This document shows, piece by piece, positions 26,701 through 38,504 of a stretch of 64,000 bases of DNA (position 1 is the stretch's first letter; each line of letters starts with the position of its first letter). Origin of the DNA: Massilia sp. CF038 (GTDB taxonomy: Bacteria; Pseudomonadota; Gammaproteobacteria; Burkholderiales; Burkholderiaceae_D). The notes beneath the pieces were generated by a model, which was not told where the DNA came from, did not search any database, and worked only from the letters and a program-made list of their open reading frames with translations. A program made the translations under genes and the position numbers. Location of the stretch: assembly GCF_900129765.1 (NCBI RefSeq), contig NZ_FQWU01000001.1, positions 682,001-746,000 on the forward strand, read 5' to 3'.

Positions 26701-26896
26701 AACGGGCAATGTGAATGTGATCGTGTGGCCGTCACTGGTCGAGCAGCAGCGGAAGGAGGTGCTGGGCGCGGCGCTGCTGGGCGTGTACGGCGTGTGGCAG
26801 CGTCAGGGCGAAGTGCGGCACCTGGTGGCCAAGCGCCTGGTGGACATGTCAGCTTTGCTGGGACGGCTCGATACCACCAGCCGCAATTTTTGCTGA
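23732..26896 (+). CDS. dnaE2: Error-prone DNA polymerase III alpha subunit DnaE2
   Basis: 1054 residues, the usual DnaE2 length (shorter than DnaE1). PHP domain at residues 10-280 ([20 protein letters not shown]); polymerase palm with the catalytic [12 protein letters not shown] near residue 410; C-terminal OB fold ([27 protein letters not shown]). The tau-binding tail of DnaE1 is absent. With ImuA and ImuB it forms the SOS mutasome. The ATG follows a LexA box. Its 3' end overlaps the convergent RDD gene by 48 bp. Confidence 0.96.
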   Translation: [1054 protein letters not shown]

Positions 26897-27484
26897 CGCC
26901 TTGAGCACCACGGTTTTGGCGATCCAGTCGCCAACGCGGCGGCGCTTGGCGCCAAAGATGAACAGGCTGTCGATGGGACCCAGAATGAAGGCGATATTGC
27001 GCACCACCGACTGGCCCGCGCTGCACGGCTGCCCGCTTTGCCGGTCTGCCGTGCGGATCGACAGCAGGCGCTTGCCGATGCTCTGGCCCGGTATCGCATC
27101 GCGCCCCAGTAGGTAGGCGTAGAACAGGATCCCGCCCATGGTTTCGCTGACATGCATCCCGATCAATTTGAGGGGCATGAAGAGTGTCACCAATACAATC
27201 ATCACGCCAATGGTATCGATCAGCACAGCGGCCAGTCTGGCGCCGCGCGAGGCAAGCAAAGCGTCGCTTTGTACAAGCACGGCTTGCTGCGCCAATGCCG
27301 CCGCCTGCGTGGCAGCCACCGTCGCCGGTTCCACGCCCCTTGCCTGCAGTTCGTCGAGCAGATCGGCGCGCGCCTCTTCACTCAGCTTTTTGGGATCGCA
27401 TGCGAGCAGCGTGTCGAGGTCCAGGTTCTGGTAATGCGCTCTGAATTTTCCCACTGTGTGCTCGCGATCCGGTTGACGATTCAA
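26849..27484 (-). CDS. RDD family membrane protein
   Basis: 211 residues. A cytosolic N-terminal part of about 80 residues is followed by the RDD domain: the first Arg/Asp pair is in RGARLAAVLIDTIG, and membrane segments lie near 90-110 and 118-135. IGKRLLSIRTADRQSG and VRNIAFILGPIDSLFIF complete the domain. RDD proteins are small membrane proteins, sometimes transporters or Na+/H+ exchange components; role unknown here. The last 15 codons overlap the dnaE2 3' end on the opposite strand. Confidence 0.88.
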   Translation of the reverse strand: MNRQPDREHTVGKFRAHYQNLDLDTLLACDPKKLSEEARADLLDELQARGVEPATVAATQAAALAQQAVLVQSDALLASRGARLAAVLIDTIGVMIVLVTLFMPLKLIGMHVSETMGGILFYAYLLGRDAIPGQSIGKRLLSIRTADRQSGQPCSAGQSVVRNIAFILGPIDSLFIFGAKRRRVGDWIAKTVVLKASAKIAAGGIEPSQQS

Positions 27485-27513
27485 TCAAGGCGGCAGTGTA
27501 ACAGAGGGGAAGG

Positions 27514-27540
27514 CGGCAGCCGGCCATGCGCCGGCTGCCG
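27514..27540 (-). terminator. Terminator-like hairpin after the chitinase gene
   Basis: 11-bp perfect stem CGGCAGCCGGC / GCCGGCTGCCG, loop CATGC, 7 bp past the stop at 27548. T-run poor. Confidence 0.6.
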
Positions 27541-27547
27541 TTGCTGC

Positions 27548-28944
27548 TTACTTCACAAAGCGGAAGACTTGATTTTGGGTGCCGGCGCACGTCCATTGGT
27601 GAATGTTGCCGCCATCAGCCGTGCTCCAGTCCGCCACATCCATGCACTTGCCGCTGCTCTGATTGCGCAGGCTGAAGCCATTGCCGCTTGCCTTGATGAC
27701 GAAGCGCTGCGCGCCCGTGTTATTGCTGGTCCATTGCTGGATGTTGGCGCCATCATTGCCTGCCGACGACGCCACATCGACCGCCTTGCCGCTATTGGCA
27801 TTGAGGATGCGGTACACATCGTTGCCCATGTTGGTGACATCGAAAGCTTGCGCGCCGGTGCCGTTGCACTGGTACTGCTGGATGTTGGCGCCGTCGGCGG
27901 TCGAGGCCGCCGCCACGTCCACGCATTTGCCGCTGTGCGCCGAGACGATCGTGTAGCGCCCGTTGGCAACACTGCCCACTGGCGGCACGGTCGTGTCCTT
28001 GGCCACTTTCATGATCTGATAGAACTCGTAAGGGCGCGTGTTGACCAGGCTGAAGTCATTCAGGCTGCCGGAACCAGGCCGGTCGCGCTGCAGGTTCCAG
28101 AACGACAGCAAGCCCAGTTTCTTCTGGCGCGCAAAGTCGGTCACTTTCTGCGCATCGGCCTGGCGGAACACTTCGCTGGTCACGTCGTTCACGCCAATCA
28201 TCGGCGTAATGCCGATCATGGCCCACAACTGGGCGTCGGTGCGGCCAGTGAAAATCCCCTTGATCTGGCCGAAGGTGGCGTTGGCCGCGCTGATGGCCAG
28301 GTCGCCCATGTTGCGCCCGCTGCTGCTCTGGGCGCCGTAATCCATGGCCATGATGTTGACCACCGACACCTTGACGCCGGCGCTGTTGGCGCTGCGCAGC
28401 AAGGTCAGCGCGCCACCCGGCAAACCGGCAGGATCGACCGGCAGCGTGAACGAGACGTACAGATTGGGGTAGGCCGCCTGCAGGCGCTTGATGACATTGT
28501 TGCGCGTGGTATTGAGCGAAGCCACGCCCAGCTGGCTGCCTTCAATATCGAAGTCGAGCGAATACACCTTGTGCGTGTCCATGATGTTGCGGATCAGATT
28601 GAACATGTCGGTTTCGCTGCAGCGGCTTTCCAGATAGCTGCCCGAGGCGCCGCCGAACGACAGGATCACGCGGCCGCCAGCGGCAACAAATTGCTGCACG
28701 TCAGTCTTGCCATTGCCGCTCATGATGTTTTCCATGCCGCCGGACAGGGTGCAGCCGCCCCCGGAGATGCCGAAGGCGATGGTGGCCGCGTTCAGGCCAC
28801 CTTCTGCGCGGGCCTGCATCAAGGTGCTGGGGGTGGAGCCGCCCCAGTACGCCCAGGAGGCAAAATAGGGCCCACTTCGGCGCTGTGGGCAATCGCGGGC
28901 AAGACCAGCGCGGCGGCGCAAAGGGTGTTCAGGTAGTGCTTCAT
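27548..28944 (-). pseudogene. GH18 chitinase with ricin-B lectin domain, frameshifted after the signal peptide
   Basis: The ATG at 28944 has a good AGGAGA site and encodes a signal peptide (MKHYLNTLCAAALVLPAIAHSAE), but this frame stops after about 41 codons. The mature enzyme continues in the next frame from about 28873 (GPYFASWAYWGG). One extra base in the GGGCCC tract at 28868-28873 would restore AEVGPYFASW. The GH18 catalytic motif LDFDIEG is intact, and three ricin-type beta-trefoil repeats (IQQYQC, IQQWTS, IHQWTC) form the last 140 residues. It is either a recent pseudogene or a sequencing error; otherwise a secreted chitin-degrading enzyme. Confidence 0.85.
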
Positions 28945-29060
28945 CGTGTCTTCTCCTGTTAGCTTTGGATAGAGGCAAAACTGGCCAGATGGCTGTCTTG
29001 TCGAATTGAATATGCAAACGCAGGCAAGCCGCGATGCAGCTGCCCCACAGGGATCCTACG

Positions 29061-29072
29061 GGAAGCGCTTCC
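29061..29072. promoter_or_regulatory. LacI-type operator-like palindrome upstream of the chitinase
   Basis: GGAAGCGCTTCC, perfect 12-bp palindrome with the central CG typical of LacI-family operators, 117 bp upstream of the chitinase ATG. Confidence 0.45.
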
Positions 29073-29093
29073 AATTTGGGAAAAGATGACGTG

Positions 29094-29119
29094 CATTTGT
29101 GGCAATCTTGCCACAAATG
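29094..29119. promoter_or_regulatory. Perfect 26-bp palindrome upstream of the chitinase
   Basis: CATTTGTGGCAA, TC, then the exact mirror TTGCCACAAATG. Twelve-base perfect arms with a 2-nt centre, 150 bp upstream of the chitinase ATG; a repressor or activator site is likely. Confidence 0.5.
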
Positions 29120-29131
29120 ACAAATGAGCCT

Positions 29132-29157
29132 GCGGTCCGGCGCTGGGGCCGGACCGC
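29132..29157 (-). terminator. Hairpin after the PRC-barrel gene
   Basis: 10-bp perfect stem GCGGTCCGGC / GCCGGACCGC with a 6-nt loop, 13 bp beyond the PRC-barrel stop; no strong T-run. Confidence 0.5.
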
Positions 29158-29170
29158 GTGCAGCAGGTGC

Positions 29171-29572
29171 TTAGATGGCAGGGGTGCCGTAGTAGCTGTG
29201 GATCTGGTTCTTCCACTGTGGATTGGCCATGTCGGGCCAGTGATCGGTATCGAAGCCTGGGGCGTTCTCGATCTTTTCCTTGTCGATATCAAGGCGGAAT
29301 TGCTTGTTCACGGTATCGAGCTTGAGTGCATCCCAGGGCACGGCAAACAGCTTCTCGCCAATGCTGAGGACGCCACCGCTGGACATGACTGCGTAGGCGA
29401 TTTTGCCGGTGCGCATGTCAAGCATGATTTCCTTGATTTCGCCCAGGTGTTCATTCTGCATATTGTGGACATGGTCCCCAATGAGGGTATCAGCGCCCAT
29501 CAGTTCCGGGCCGGGGCCTTTGTGGCCATTGTCGACATACATGCCATAGGCATCGCGTTCTTCGTAGGACAT
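29171..29572 (-). CDS. PRC-barrel domain protein
   Basis: 133 residues from the ATG at 29572, preceded by GGGAGGTCAAA; the longer frame adds only ten residues with no ribosome site. PRC-barrel pattern at about 28-80: MGADTLIGDHVHNMQNEHLGEIKEIMLDMRTGKIAYAVMS. Such small stand-alone proteins are often stress-induced; role unknown. The C-terminal half is PGFDTDHWPDMANPQWKNQIHSYYG, a conserved tail of this subgroup. Lies between chitinase and a divergent hydrolase. Confidence 0.88.
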   Translation of the reverse strand: MSYEERDAYGMYVDNGHKGPGPELMGADTLIGDHVHNMQNEHLGEIKEIMLDMRTGKIAYAVMSSGGVLSIGEKLFAVPWDALKLDTVNKQFRLDIDKEKIENAPGFDTDHWPDMANPQWKNQIHSYYGTPAI

Positions 29573-29756
29573 TTTGACCTCCCTTGGTAAAAGTGACAGC
29601 ATGAACGTATGTGCCGTACAGGTCTGTTCGCTGCTTCACGCAAGCAATCCCTGAATGCATTTCATTCCCAGCATTGTGCAATTCATCGCATAGGGCAAGG
29701 CTGGGCTTCCCGTATTTACTAAAGTGTTGTCTGGTAAAGAAAAGAGGATAGAGAGC

Positions 29757-31337
29757 ATGAAATACGCAACGACAGTCGCCTTCCTGTGTGCGCTGGGCTG
29801 CAGCGCCATGGCAGGCGCGCAGGAAGCAAGCTGGGTAGGGCAGTTCACCCTGGACGGACAAGCGACCGTTATTGGGTTGCACCAGCCAGCGGACGCACCA
29901 GCGAGCATGGATGTGCCTGCCAAAGGCGCGCGAGGCATGCCGCTGAAAGACTTCAAGTTCACGGCGCGGCATGCCCATTTCGCACTGCAAGGCGGACCGG
30001 ATCTGTATACGTTCGACGGCATTCGCAGTGCCACCGGTATCGCGGGCACCGTGCGCCAGGGCGCGCGCAAGGGCCAGTTCAAGCTGGTGCAATTGCAGCC
30101 GGCAGGTGCGCCGCTGATCCGCCAGCTGGCGGGCAGTTATCAGATCGCACCGGGCCGCGTGATCGACATGGGTCCGATGGACGAGCTCGGCGGTCAGTTG
30201 GCCTTCCTCGACAGCAAAACACGGCGCACCGGCCCGCTGAACGGTTTGTCGGCCACCCGTTTTGTCTCGGGCCCATCGATTGGCATGCCTTACCCTTTTG
30301 CCATTCAGGCGGAATTTATCAAGGACAAGCATGGCGCAGTGACGGCGCTGCGCTGGACCGAAGGCAAGCAGACCCTGCTCGCCAAGAAGATTGCCCCGCA
30401 CCGGGCGGAGGAGGTCACGGTCGTCAATGGCGACGTGACGCTCAAGGGCACGCTGCTGCTGCCGCTCACACCGGGGCCGCATCCGGCCATTGTGTTTGCG
30501 CACGGCTCCGGCCCCACTACGCGTAACGTCGGTGTGTGGAACAGCTTTTTTGTGCGCCAGGGTATGGCGGTGCTGTCGCTCGACAAGCGCGGTGCGGGTG
30601 AGTCGAGCGGCGACTGGGGCAAGGCCAGCATGGCGACCATTGCCGACGACTGGCTGGCCGGCGTGGCCATGCTCAAGGCCCGCGCCGACATCGACCCCAA
30701 ACGCATCGGCGTGCATGGGTCCAGCCAGGGCGGATGGACCGGGCCGCTGATGGCGGTCAAGTCGAACGATGTGGCTTACGTGATCGTGCGCGCCGGTTCA
30801 GCCAACACGGTGCGCGATACGATGGTGCACGAAATCGGCTGGAGCGTGCGCGAGGCCGGCTTTGGCGAGGCGGACGCACAGGAAGCGCAGGAGGGCGCTG
30901 GCCGCTTGTTCGACAACGCGGGCTTGCCGTGGCCCCAGTTCAACGCGCTGGCTGCGCCACTTAAAGCGCGTCCCTGGGCCAACGCGGCTTGGGCAGTACA
31001 CATGAGCGAAGAGGGCTGGGGGCGCGGCTGGAGCGTGCTTAACGCGTCGTATGATCCGGCCCCGACGCTGGCCCAGCTGACCGTGCCAGTGCTGTGGTTC
31101 TTGGGTGAGCTCGACCACAACGTGCCCAGCGCCCAGACCGCCGCAAAGCTGGCGGCAGCGCGCCAGAGCTCGGGCAATCAGGACTTTACTGTGGTGCGCC
31201 TGCTCAATACGGGCCATGCATTCCTGGATACGACGACCGGCAACAACAGCGAGCTGCCGACCCTGTCGACGTCCGCCCCGGGCTATTGGGACAAAATGGA
31301 AAGCTGGCTGCGCGAGCGTGGTTTCAGTCAGCGCTAA
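29757..31337 (+). CDS. Secreted alpha/beta hydrolase
   Basis: 526 residues with a signal peptide (MKYATTVAFLCALGCSAMAGAQ). Residues about 25-215 form an N-terminal beta-rich domain; the hydrolase domain starts near EVTVVNGDVTLKGTLLLP. The oxyanion strand HGSGPTTRN, nucleophile elbow GSSQGGW, acidic GELDHNVP and the His in NTGHAFLD supply the triad. It resembles prolyl-oligopeptidase-like (S9/DLH) esterases. Substrate unknown. The ATG at 29757 was chosen because it starts a classical signal peptide after GAGGATAGAG. Confidence 0.9.
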   Translation: MKYATTVAFLCALGCSAMAGAQEASWVGQFTLDGQATVIGLHQPADAPASMDVPAKGARGMPLKDFKFTARHAHFALQGGPDLYTFDGIRSATGIAGTVRQGARKGQFKLVQLQPAGAPLIRQLAGSYQIAPGRVIDMGPMDELGGQLAFLDSKTRRTGPLNGLSATRFVSGPSIGMPYPFAIQAEFIKDKHGAVTALRWTEGKQTLLAKKIAPHRAEEVTVVNGDVTLKGTLLLPLTPGPHPAIVFAHGSGPTTRNVGVWNSFFVRQGMAVLSLDKRGAGESSGDWGKASMATIADDWLAGVAMLKARADIDPKRIGVHGSSQGGWTGPLMAVKSNDVAYVIVRAGSANTVRDTMVHEIGWSVREAGFGEADAQEAQEGAGRLFDNAGLPWPQFNALAAPLKARPWANAAWAVHMSEEGWGRGWSVLNASYDPAPTLAQLTVPVLWFLGELDHNVPSAQTAAKLAAARQSSGNQDFTVVRLLNTGHAFLDTTTGNNSELPTLSTSAPGYWDKMESWLRERGFSQR

Positions 31338-31353
31338 CAGGCACCGACCGCGG

Positions 31354-31420
31354 ATGCCGCCTGTCGCTGATGACAGTTGAAGGCGGCATACTGGCCGGAA
31401 TTCAGCAGTTTTTCTGCTTT
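31354..31420. other. Two hairpins after the hydrolase gene
   Basis: ATGCCGCC (31354) pairs with GGCGGCAT (31382) around an inner CTGTC/GACAG; a second hairpin AGCAG-TTTTT-CTGCT with a T tail ends at 31420. Probably the 3' end of the hydrolase transcript. Confidence 0.4.
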
Positions 31421-31509
31421 GACGCGTGAAACTGAAATTGACGAGAAGTAATTATCTGATTTACAATATTCACATTCTTCCGTACCCCCCAACTCAGCAG
31501 GAATTACTG

Positions 31510-31887
31510 ATGCGCTTCATGCCTCGCTCGACTGTTTTAAAATGTGTTTTCGGTGCTGCGCTGATGACCAACCTCGTCTGCGCGAACGCGGCCGAAGTCA
31601 ACTTCTACGGGTTGGCCTTGTCCAAGGTTCGCGCTGTAGGCGACTACACCGGCACCACGTTCGACAACACGCTCGAATTGTATTTCACTACCCCGCTGGT
31701 CTGGCCTGCTGGCTCGCCATGTGTGAGCACTGATCGAGTCTTTATCAACGCCAATAACATGCATTTGGTCGCTGCTGCCTATCTGGCCTTGTCCAAAGGG
31801 CGAAAGGTCGACATCAATATCGATCCGACTTTGCCAATCCGGTATGGCGCCTGCGAGATTAGCTATATCGATTTGGGAGCTGGCTGA
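31510..31887 (+). CDS. Hypothetical small secreted protein
   Basis: 125 residues from the ATG at 31510, preceded by AGGAA; the longer frame has a non-membrane lead. It has a signal peptide (MRFMPRSTVLKCVFGAALMTNLVCANA) and a mature part of about 97 residues with two cysteines (SPCVS and GACEI), probably one disulfide, and a strand-rich pattern (KVDINIDPTLPI). No family recognised. Stands alone between hairpins, so monocistronic. Confidence 0.7.
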   Translation: MRFMPRSTVLKCVFGAALMTNLVCANAAEVNFYGLALSKVRAVGDYTGTTFDNTLELYFTTPLVWPAGSPCVSTDRVFINANNMHLVAAAYLALSKGRKVDINIDPTLPIRYGACEISYIDLGAG

Positions 31888-32067
31888 TTTTCTTGCTATC
31901 ACGGCGGGGCGCGAGCGGACCGCGTACTGCGCCCTGTATTGGCGGCCTGAAGTGCCACCACGGGCACCACGGATCCGCGGTCGTGCTGCTGCAGCAGCGC
32001 GGCTGATAGCTCGGCATATCGTGGGTATTGGGCGCCAAATCGCATATATGGCGCACGGTTAGGTTTT
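31888..32067. other. Gene-poor stretch before pyrG
   Basis: Reading frames here on both strands are short and without domain pattern or ribosome sites. The stretch ends at a terminator-like hairpin at 32068, so it is probably the 3' untranslated part of the small secreted gene. Confidence 0.4.
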
Positions 32068-32087
32068 CCCGCTTCCAGCGGGCTTTT
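32068..32087 (+). terminator. Terminator upstream of pyrG
   Basis: CCCGC-TTCCA-GCGGG followed by CTTTT; insulates pyrG from upstream transcription. Confidence 0.6.
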
Positions 32088-32130
32088 GCAACCTTTTTGC
32101 CTTGTTTTGCGGAAGTTTTTGCCTGTTTAA

Positions 32131-36108
<3,978 letters not shown>

Positions 36109-36118
36109 TTGAAGCGAC

Positions 36119-36143
36119 ACCGGCCAGCACTGCTGGCCGGTTT
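36119..36143 (+). terminator. eno terminator
   Basis: ACCGGCCAGC / GCTGGCCGGT 10-bp perfect stem, 3-nt loop, TTT tail, ending 10 bp before the ftsB ATG; may be partial to let ftsB be read. Confidence 0.65.
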
Positions 36144-36152
36144 AACACTGCC

Positions 36153-36494
36153 ATGCGCCTGATCACGCTTGTCCTTGCGGCCCTGCTGCTGCTCATCCAG
36201 ATTCCCCTGTGGGTAGGGAAGGGCGGCTGGCTGCGCGTGTCCGAACTGGAAGACAAGGTGGCTGCCGCCCACGTTCATACCGAAGAACTCAAGGCGCGCA
36301 ACGCCAAGCTCGAATCCGAAGTGCGCGACCTGAAAGATGGCACCGGCGCCGTGGAAGAGCGTGCGCGCCTGGAACTGGGCATGATCAAGCAGAACGAAGT
36401 GTTCGTCCAGATCCTGGGCAGCAACGACCAAAAAAAGGAGTCGGCAACGCCCTTGCCGCCACCGCCTCCGCCAAAACCTGTCACCACCCCCTGA
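36153..36494 (+). CDS. ftsB: Cell division protein FtsB
   Basis: 113 residues. One N-terminal membrane segment ([20 protein letters not shown]) followed by a periplasmic coiled coil ([33 protein letters not shown]) and the conserved end [19 protein letters not shown]. FtsB joins FtsL and FtsQ in the divisome. The Pro-rich tail (PPPPPPPKP) is longer than usual and looks disordered. The position just after eno supports the call. Confidence 0.93.
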   Translation: MRLITLVLAALLLLIQIPLWVGKGGWLRVSELEDKVAAAHVHTEELKARNAKLESEVRDLKDGTGAVEERARLELGMIKQNEVFVQILGSNDQKKESATPLPPPPPPKPVTTP

Positions 36495-36503
36495 GCGTTC
36501 GTC

Positions 36504-36926
36504 ATGAGCACAGCCGCACTGACCCTGTATTACGATGGCAGATGCGCATTCTGCTCAACCGAGATGGCCCGCCTGGGCCGCTGGGACAAAAAACACCAAC
36601 TCGCTTTTACCGATATCGCCCAACCGGGATTCGATCCCGCGCACCTGGGCGCCAGCATGGTTGAACTGAATCTGGAAATGTACAGCCAGGCCGCCGACGG
36701 CACCGTGTATGCCGGCATCGACAGCATGCTGGCCGCCTATACGCTGGTCGGGCGCGGCTATCTGGTGGCGCCATTGCGGGTGCCTTTCCTGCGCCCGCCG
36801 CTGGCGTACTTGTACCGCATGTTCGCGCGCAACCGCTACCGCATGTCCACACTATTGGGCTACAAGATCACGCCTGTGTGTCAGGACGGGGTCTGCGCGC
36901 ATCGAAATCCCTACCTTAAAGACTGA
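36504..36926 (+). CDS. Thiol-disulfide oxidoreductase DCC family (DUF393)
   Basis: 140 residues. The DCC motif is near the start: YYDGRCAFCSTEMARL (CxxC at residues 14-17), followed by the family pattern MLAAYTLVGRGYLVAPLRVPFLRP. Members are predicted small thioredoxin-like membrane-associated proteins; activity is unproven. Starts 9 bp after the ftsB stop and lies 4 bp before the membrane protein gene, so it is in the same transcript. Confidence 0.88.
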   Translation: MSTAALTLYYDGRCAFCSTEMARLGRWDKKHQLAFTDIAQPGFDPAHLGASMVELNLEMYSQAADGTVYAGIDSMLAAYTLVGRGYLVAPLRVPFLRPPLAYLYRMFARNRYRMSTLLGYKITPVCQDGVCAHRNPYLKD

Positions 36927-36930
36927 GCAT

Positions 36931-37380
36931 ATGAACCATGAAGTGATGCGCAAGTGGACCGTCTGGTACGTGTACGCTGCCATTTCCGCGCATCTTGCGG
37001 TCGGCATGCTACTGCCGCTGATTGCCGGCATGGCGCTGTTCGACGGCTATCACCAGGCAATTGAAACCGCGTTCTGGGGGCCGGCCATTCCAGCCCAGGC
37101 GCGCGCCCAGCAGGTGTGGTGGATCTCCTTGTTCGGCCCCACCGTGCAGGCTGCGGCAGTCTGGATGGCCGGCCTGGCCTGGATGGGTGACCGCCAGCGC
37201 AATGCCTTTGCATGGGGCGCGCTGATCGCTGGTATGGTGCTGTGGGCCCCGCAAGACATGCTCATTTCGCTGCAGGCCCAATGCTGGGCTCACGTGTGGA
37301 TCGATACCTTTGCGGTCGTCACAATGCTGCCGCCACTGATTTACCTGTTCATCGTTGACCGTCGAAAGGCAAGCGCATGA
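36931..37380 (+). CDS. Hypothetical four-span membrane protein
   Basis: 149 residues from the ATG at 36931; a longer frame upstream is antisense-like noise through the DCC gene. Four hydrophobic stretches lie near residues 12-34, 62-80, 88-107 and 115-138. No motif known. Its stop overlaps the DUF4166 start by 4 bp, so it is translated together with that gene and the DCC gene; the three probably act in one membrane process. Confidence 0.75.
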   Translation: MNHEVMRKWTVWYVYAAISAHLAVGMLLPLIAGMALFDGYHQAIETAFWGPAIPAQARAQQVWWISLFGPTVQAAAVWMAGLAWMGDRQRNAFAWGALIAGMVLWAPQDMLISLQAQCWAHVWIDTFAVVTMLPPLIYLFIVDRRKASA

Positions 37381-38018
37381 TGCACGTCTCGGAAGGCGAG
37401 TTGTTTCGCAAGATCCTCGGGCCTGAGTGGAGCAAGCTGCATCTCGACATTCAGCACCGCTTCGCCAAAAATCCATCCCCCGGCAAGCCGCTGATGTACA
37501 CGGGCATGCTCGATGAACTGAGCTGCTCGCGCTTCGGTCAGCTGCTTGGCTACGTGACGCGGCCCATGATCAAGGGGGCGCTGATGCCCTACAACGACGC
37601 CGACTTCCCGGTCGATATCGAGGTCTATTCCAAGCCTGACGATCCAGCCATCTACAAGCAGCGCATCTATCGTCTGCATGGGCGTAAACCTGTCATGTTC
37701 ACCTCCTTCATGCGCGAGAGCAGCCGCGGCGAAGTACTCGAATATGTCGGCATGGGCCTGGGCATGAAGCTGCTGCTGTCAGTGCGCGGCGGTGATTTGT
37801 ATTTCGAGAGTGATGGCTATTTCTGGGAAGTGTTCGGCGTGCGCATTCCCTTGCCAATCTGGTTCACGCCCGGTAAAACCTATCTGTGCCACCGCAATAA
37901 TCACGCTAGCCAGTTCGACATCCGCATCGAGATCGTGCATCCCCTGTTTGGAAAATCGTTCACGCAAACAGGCGTATTCCACGAAGTGGCGAGCGCTTCG
38001 GTGCAAGATGCAGCCTGA
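37377..38018 (+). CDS. DUF4166 domain protein
   Basis: 213 residues. Family pattern: LFRKILGPEWSKLHLDIQHRF, FGQLLGYVTRPMIKGALMPYND and FPVDIEVYSKPDDPAIYKQRIYRLHGRKPVMFTSFMRES. No membrane segment or signal peptide. DUF4166 proteins often sit next to small membrane proteins or NAD-dependent epimerase-like proteins; here they follow the DCC and four-span genes. Function unknown. Confidence 0.88.
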   Translation: MMHVSEGELFRKILGPEWSKLHLDIQHRFAKNPSPGKPLMYTGMLDELSCSRFGQLLGYVTRPMIKGALMPYNDADFPVDIEVYSKPDDPAIYKQRIYRLHGRKPVMFTSFMRESSRGEVLEYVGMGLGMKLLLSVRGGDLYFESDGYFWEVFGVRIPLPIWFTPGKTYLCHRNNHASQFDIRIEIVHPLFGKSFTQTGVFHEVASASVQDAA

Positions 38019-38024
38019 GATTTC

Positions 38025-38079
38025 GTAACACTTTTTACCGAGCGCCAGTGGTTGTAACAGGACTTCTGCAGTGTAATGA
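38025..38079 (+). promoter_or_regulatory. Promoter of the first RcnB-like gene with GTAACAC box
   Basis: GTAACACTTTTTACC at 38025-38039, then TTGTAA and TGTAAT (-10-like, 38072-38077). The same three elements at identical spacing occur upstream of the second RcnB-like gene. Confidence 0.5.
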
Positions 38080-38138
38080 AGTCACGGGCACACCTTGCTG
38101 CCTGTGACCACAGTTCCACTTGATGACAGGAGTTCGCC

Positions 38139-38501
38139 ATGAAAACCAAGACCCTGATGTTTGCCGTTCTTGCCGCCGCCTGCCTTTCGTCAGGTACCGC
38201 GATGGCCCAGTCGTACAGCCATGGTGCGCACGACGACCGAGGCTACCGTGACGGCCGCTACGAGCAGCGGCGCGATCATGGCATGCACCGCCGTGTGCGT
38301 GGCGCCGGGCCCAATCATGACTTGTATCGTGGCGAGCGTTTGCCTGCTGCGTACTGGGGGCGCAATCTGCGCGTGAACAATTGGCGCCGTGCCGACTTGC
38401 CACGGCCGCAGTACGGCCATAACTGGGTGCGCACCGGGAATGACTATGCGCTGGTGTCGGTCAACACCGGCATCATTACCCGCATCGAATTCGGCGACTA
38501 A
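38139..38501 (+). CDS. RcnB family periplasmic protein (first copy)
   Basis: 120 residues with a signal peptide (MKTKTLMFAVLAAACLSSGTAMAQ). The RcnB pattern is in the C-terminal half: RGERLPAAYWGRNLRVNNWRRADLPRPQYGHNWVRTGNDYALVSVNTGII. The middle is His/Arg/Asp-rich. In E. coli RcnB modulates Ni/Co homeostasis, but many family members have no proven metal role. It has a close relative 260 bp downstream with a matching promoter. Confidence 0.88.
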   Translation: MKTKTLMFAVLAAACLSSGTAMAQSYSHGAHDDRGYRDGRYEQRRDHGMHRRVRGAGPNHDLYRGERLPAAYWGRNLRVNNWRRADLPRPQYGHNWVRTGNDYALVSVNTGIITRIEFGD

Positions 38502-38504
38502 CCC

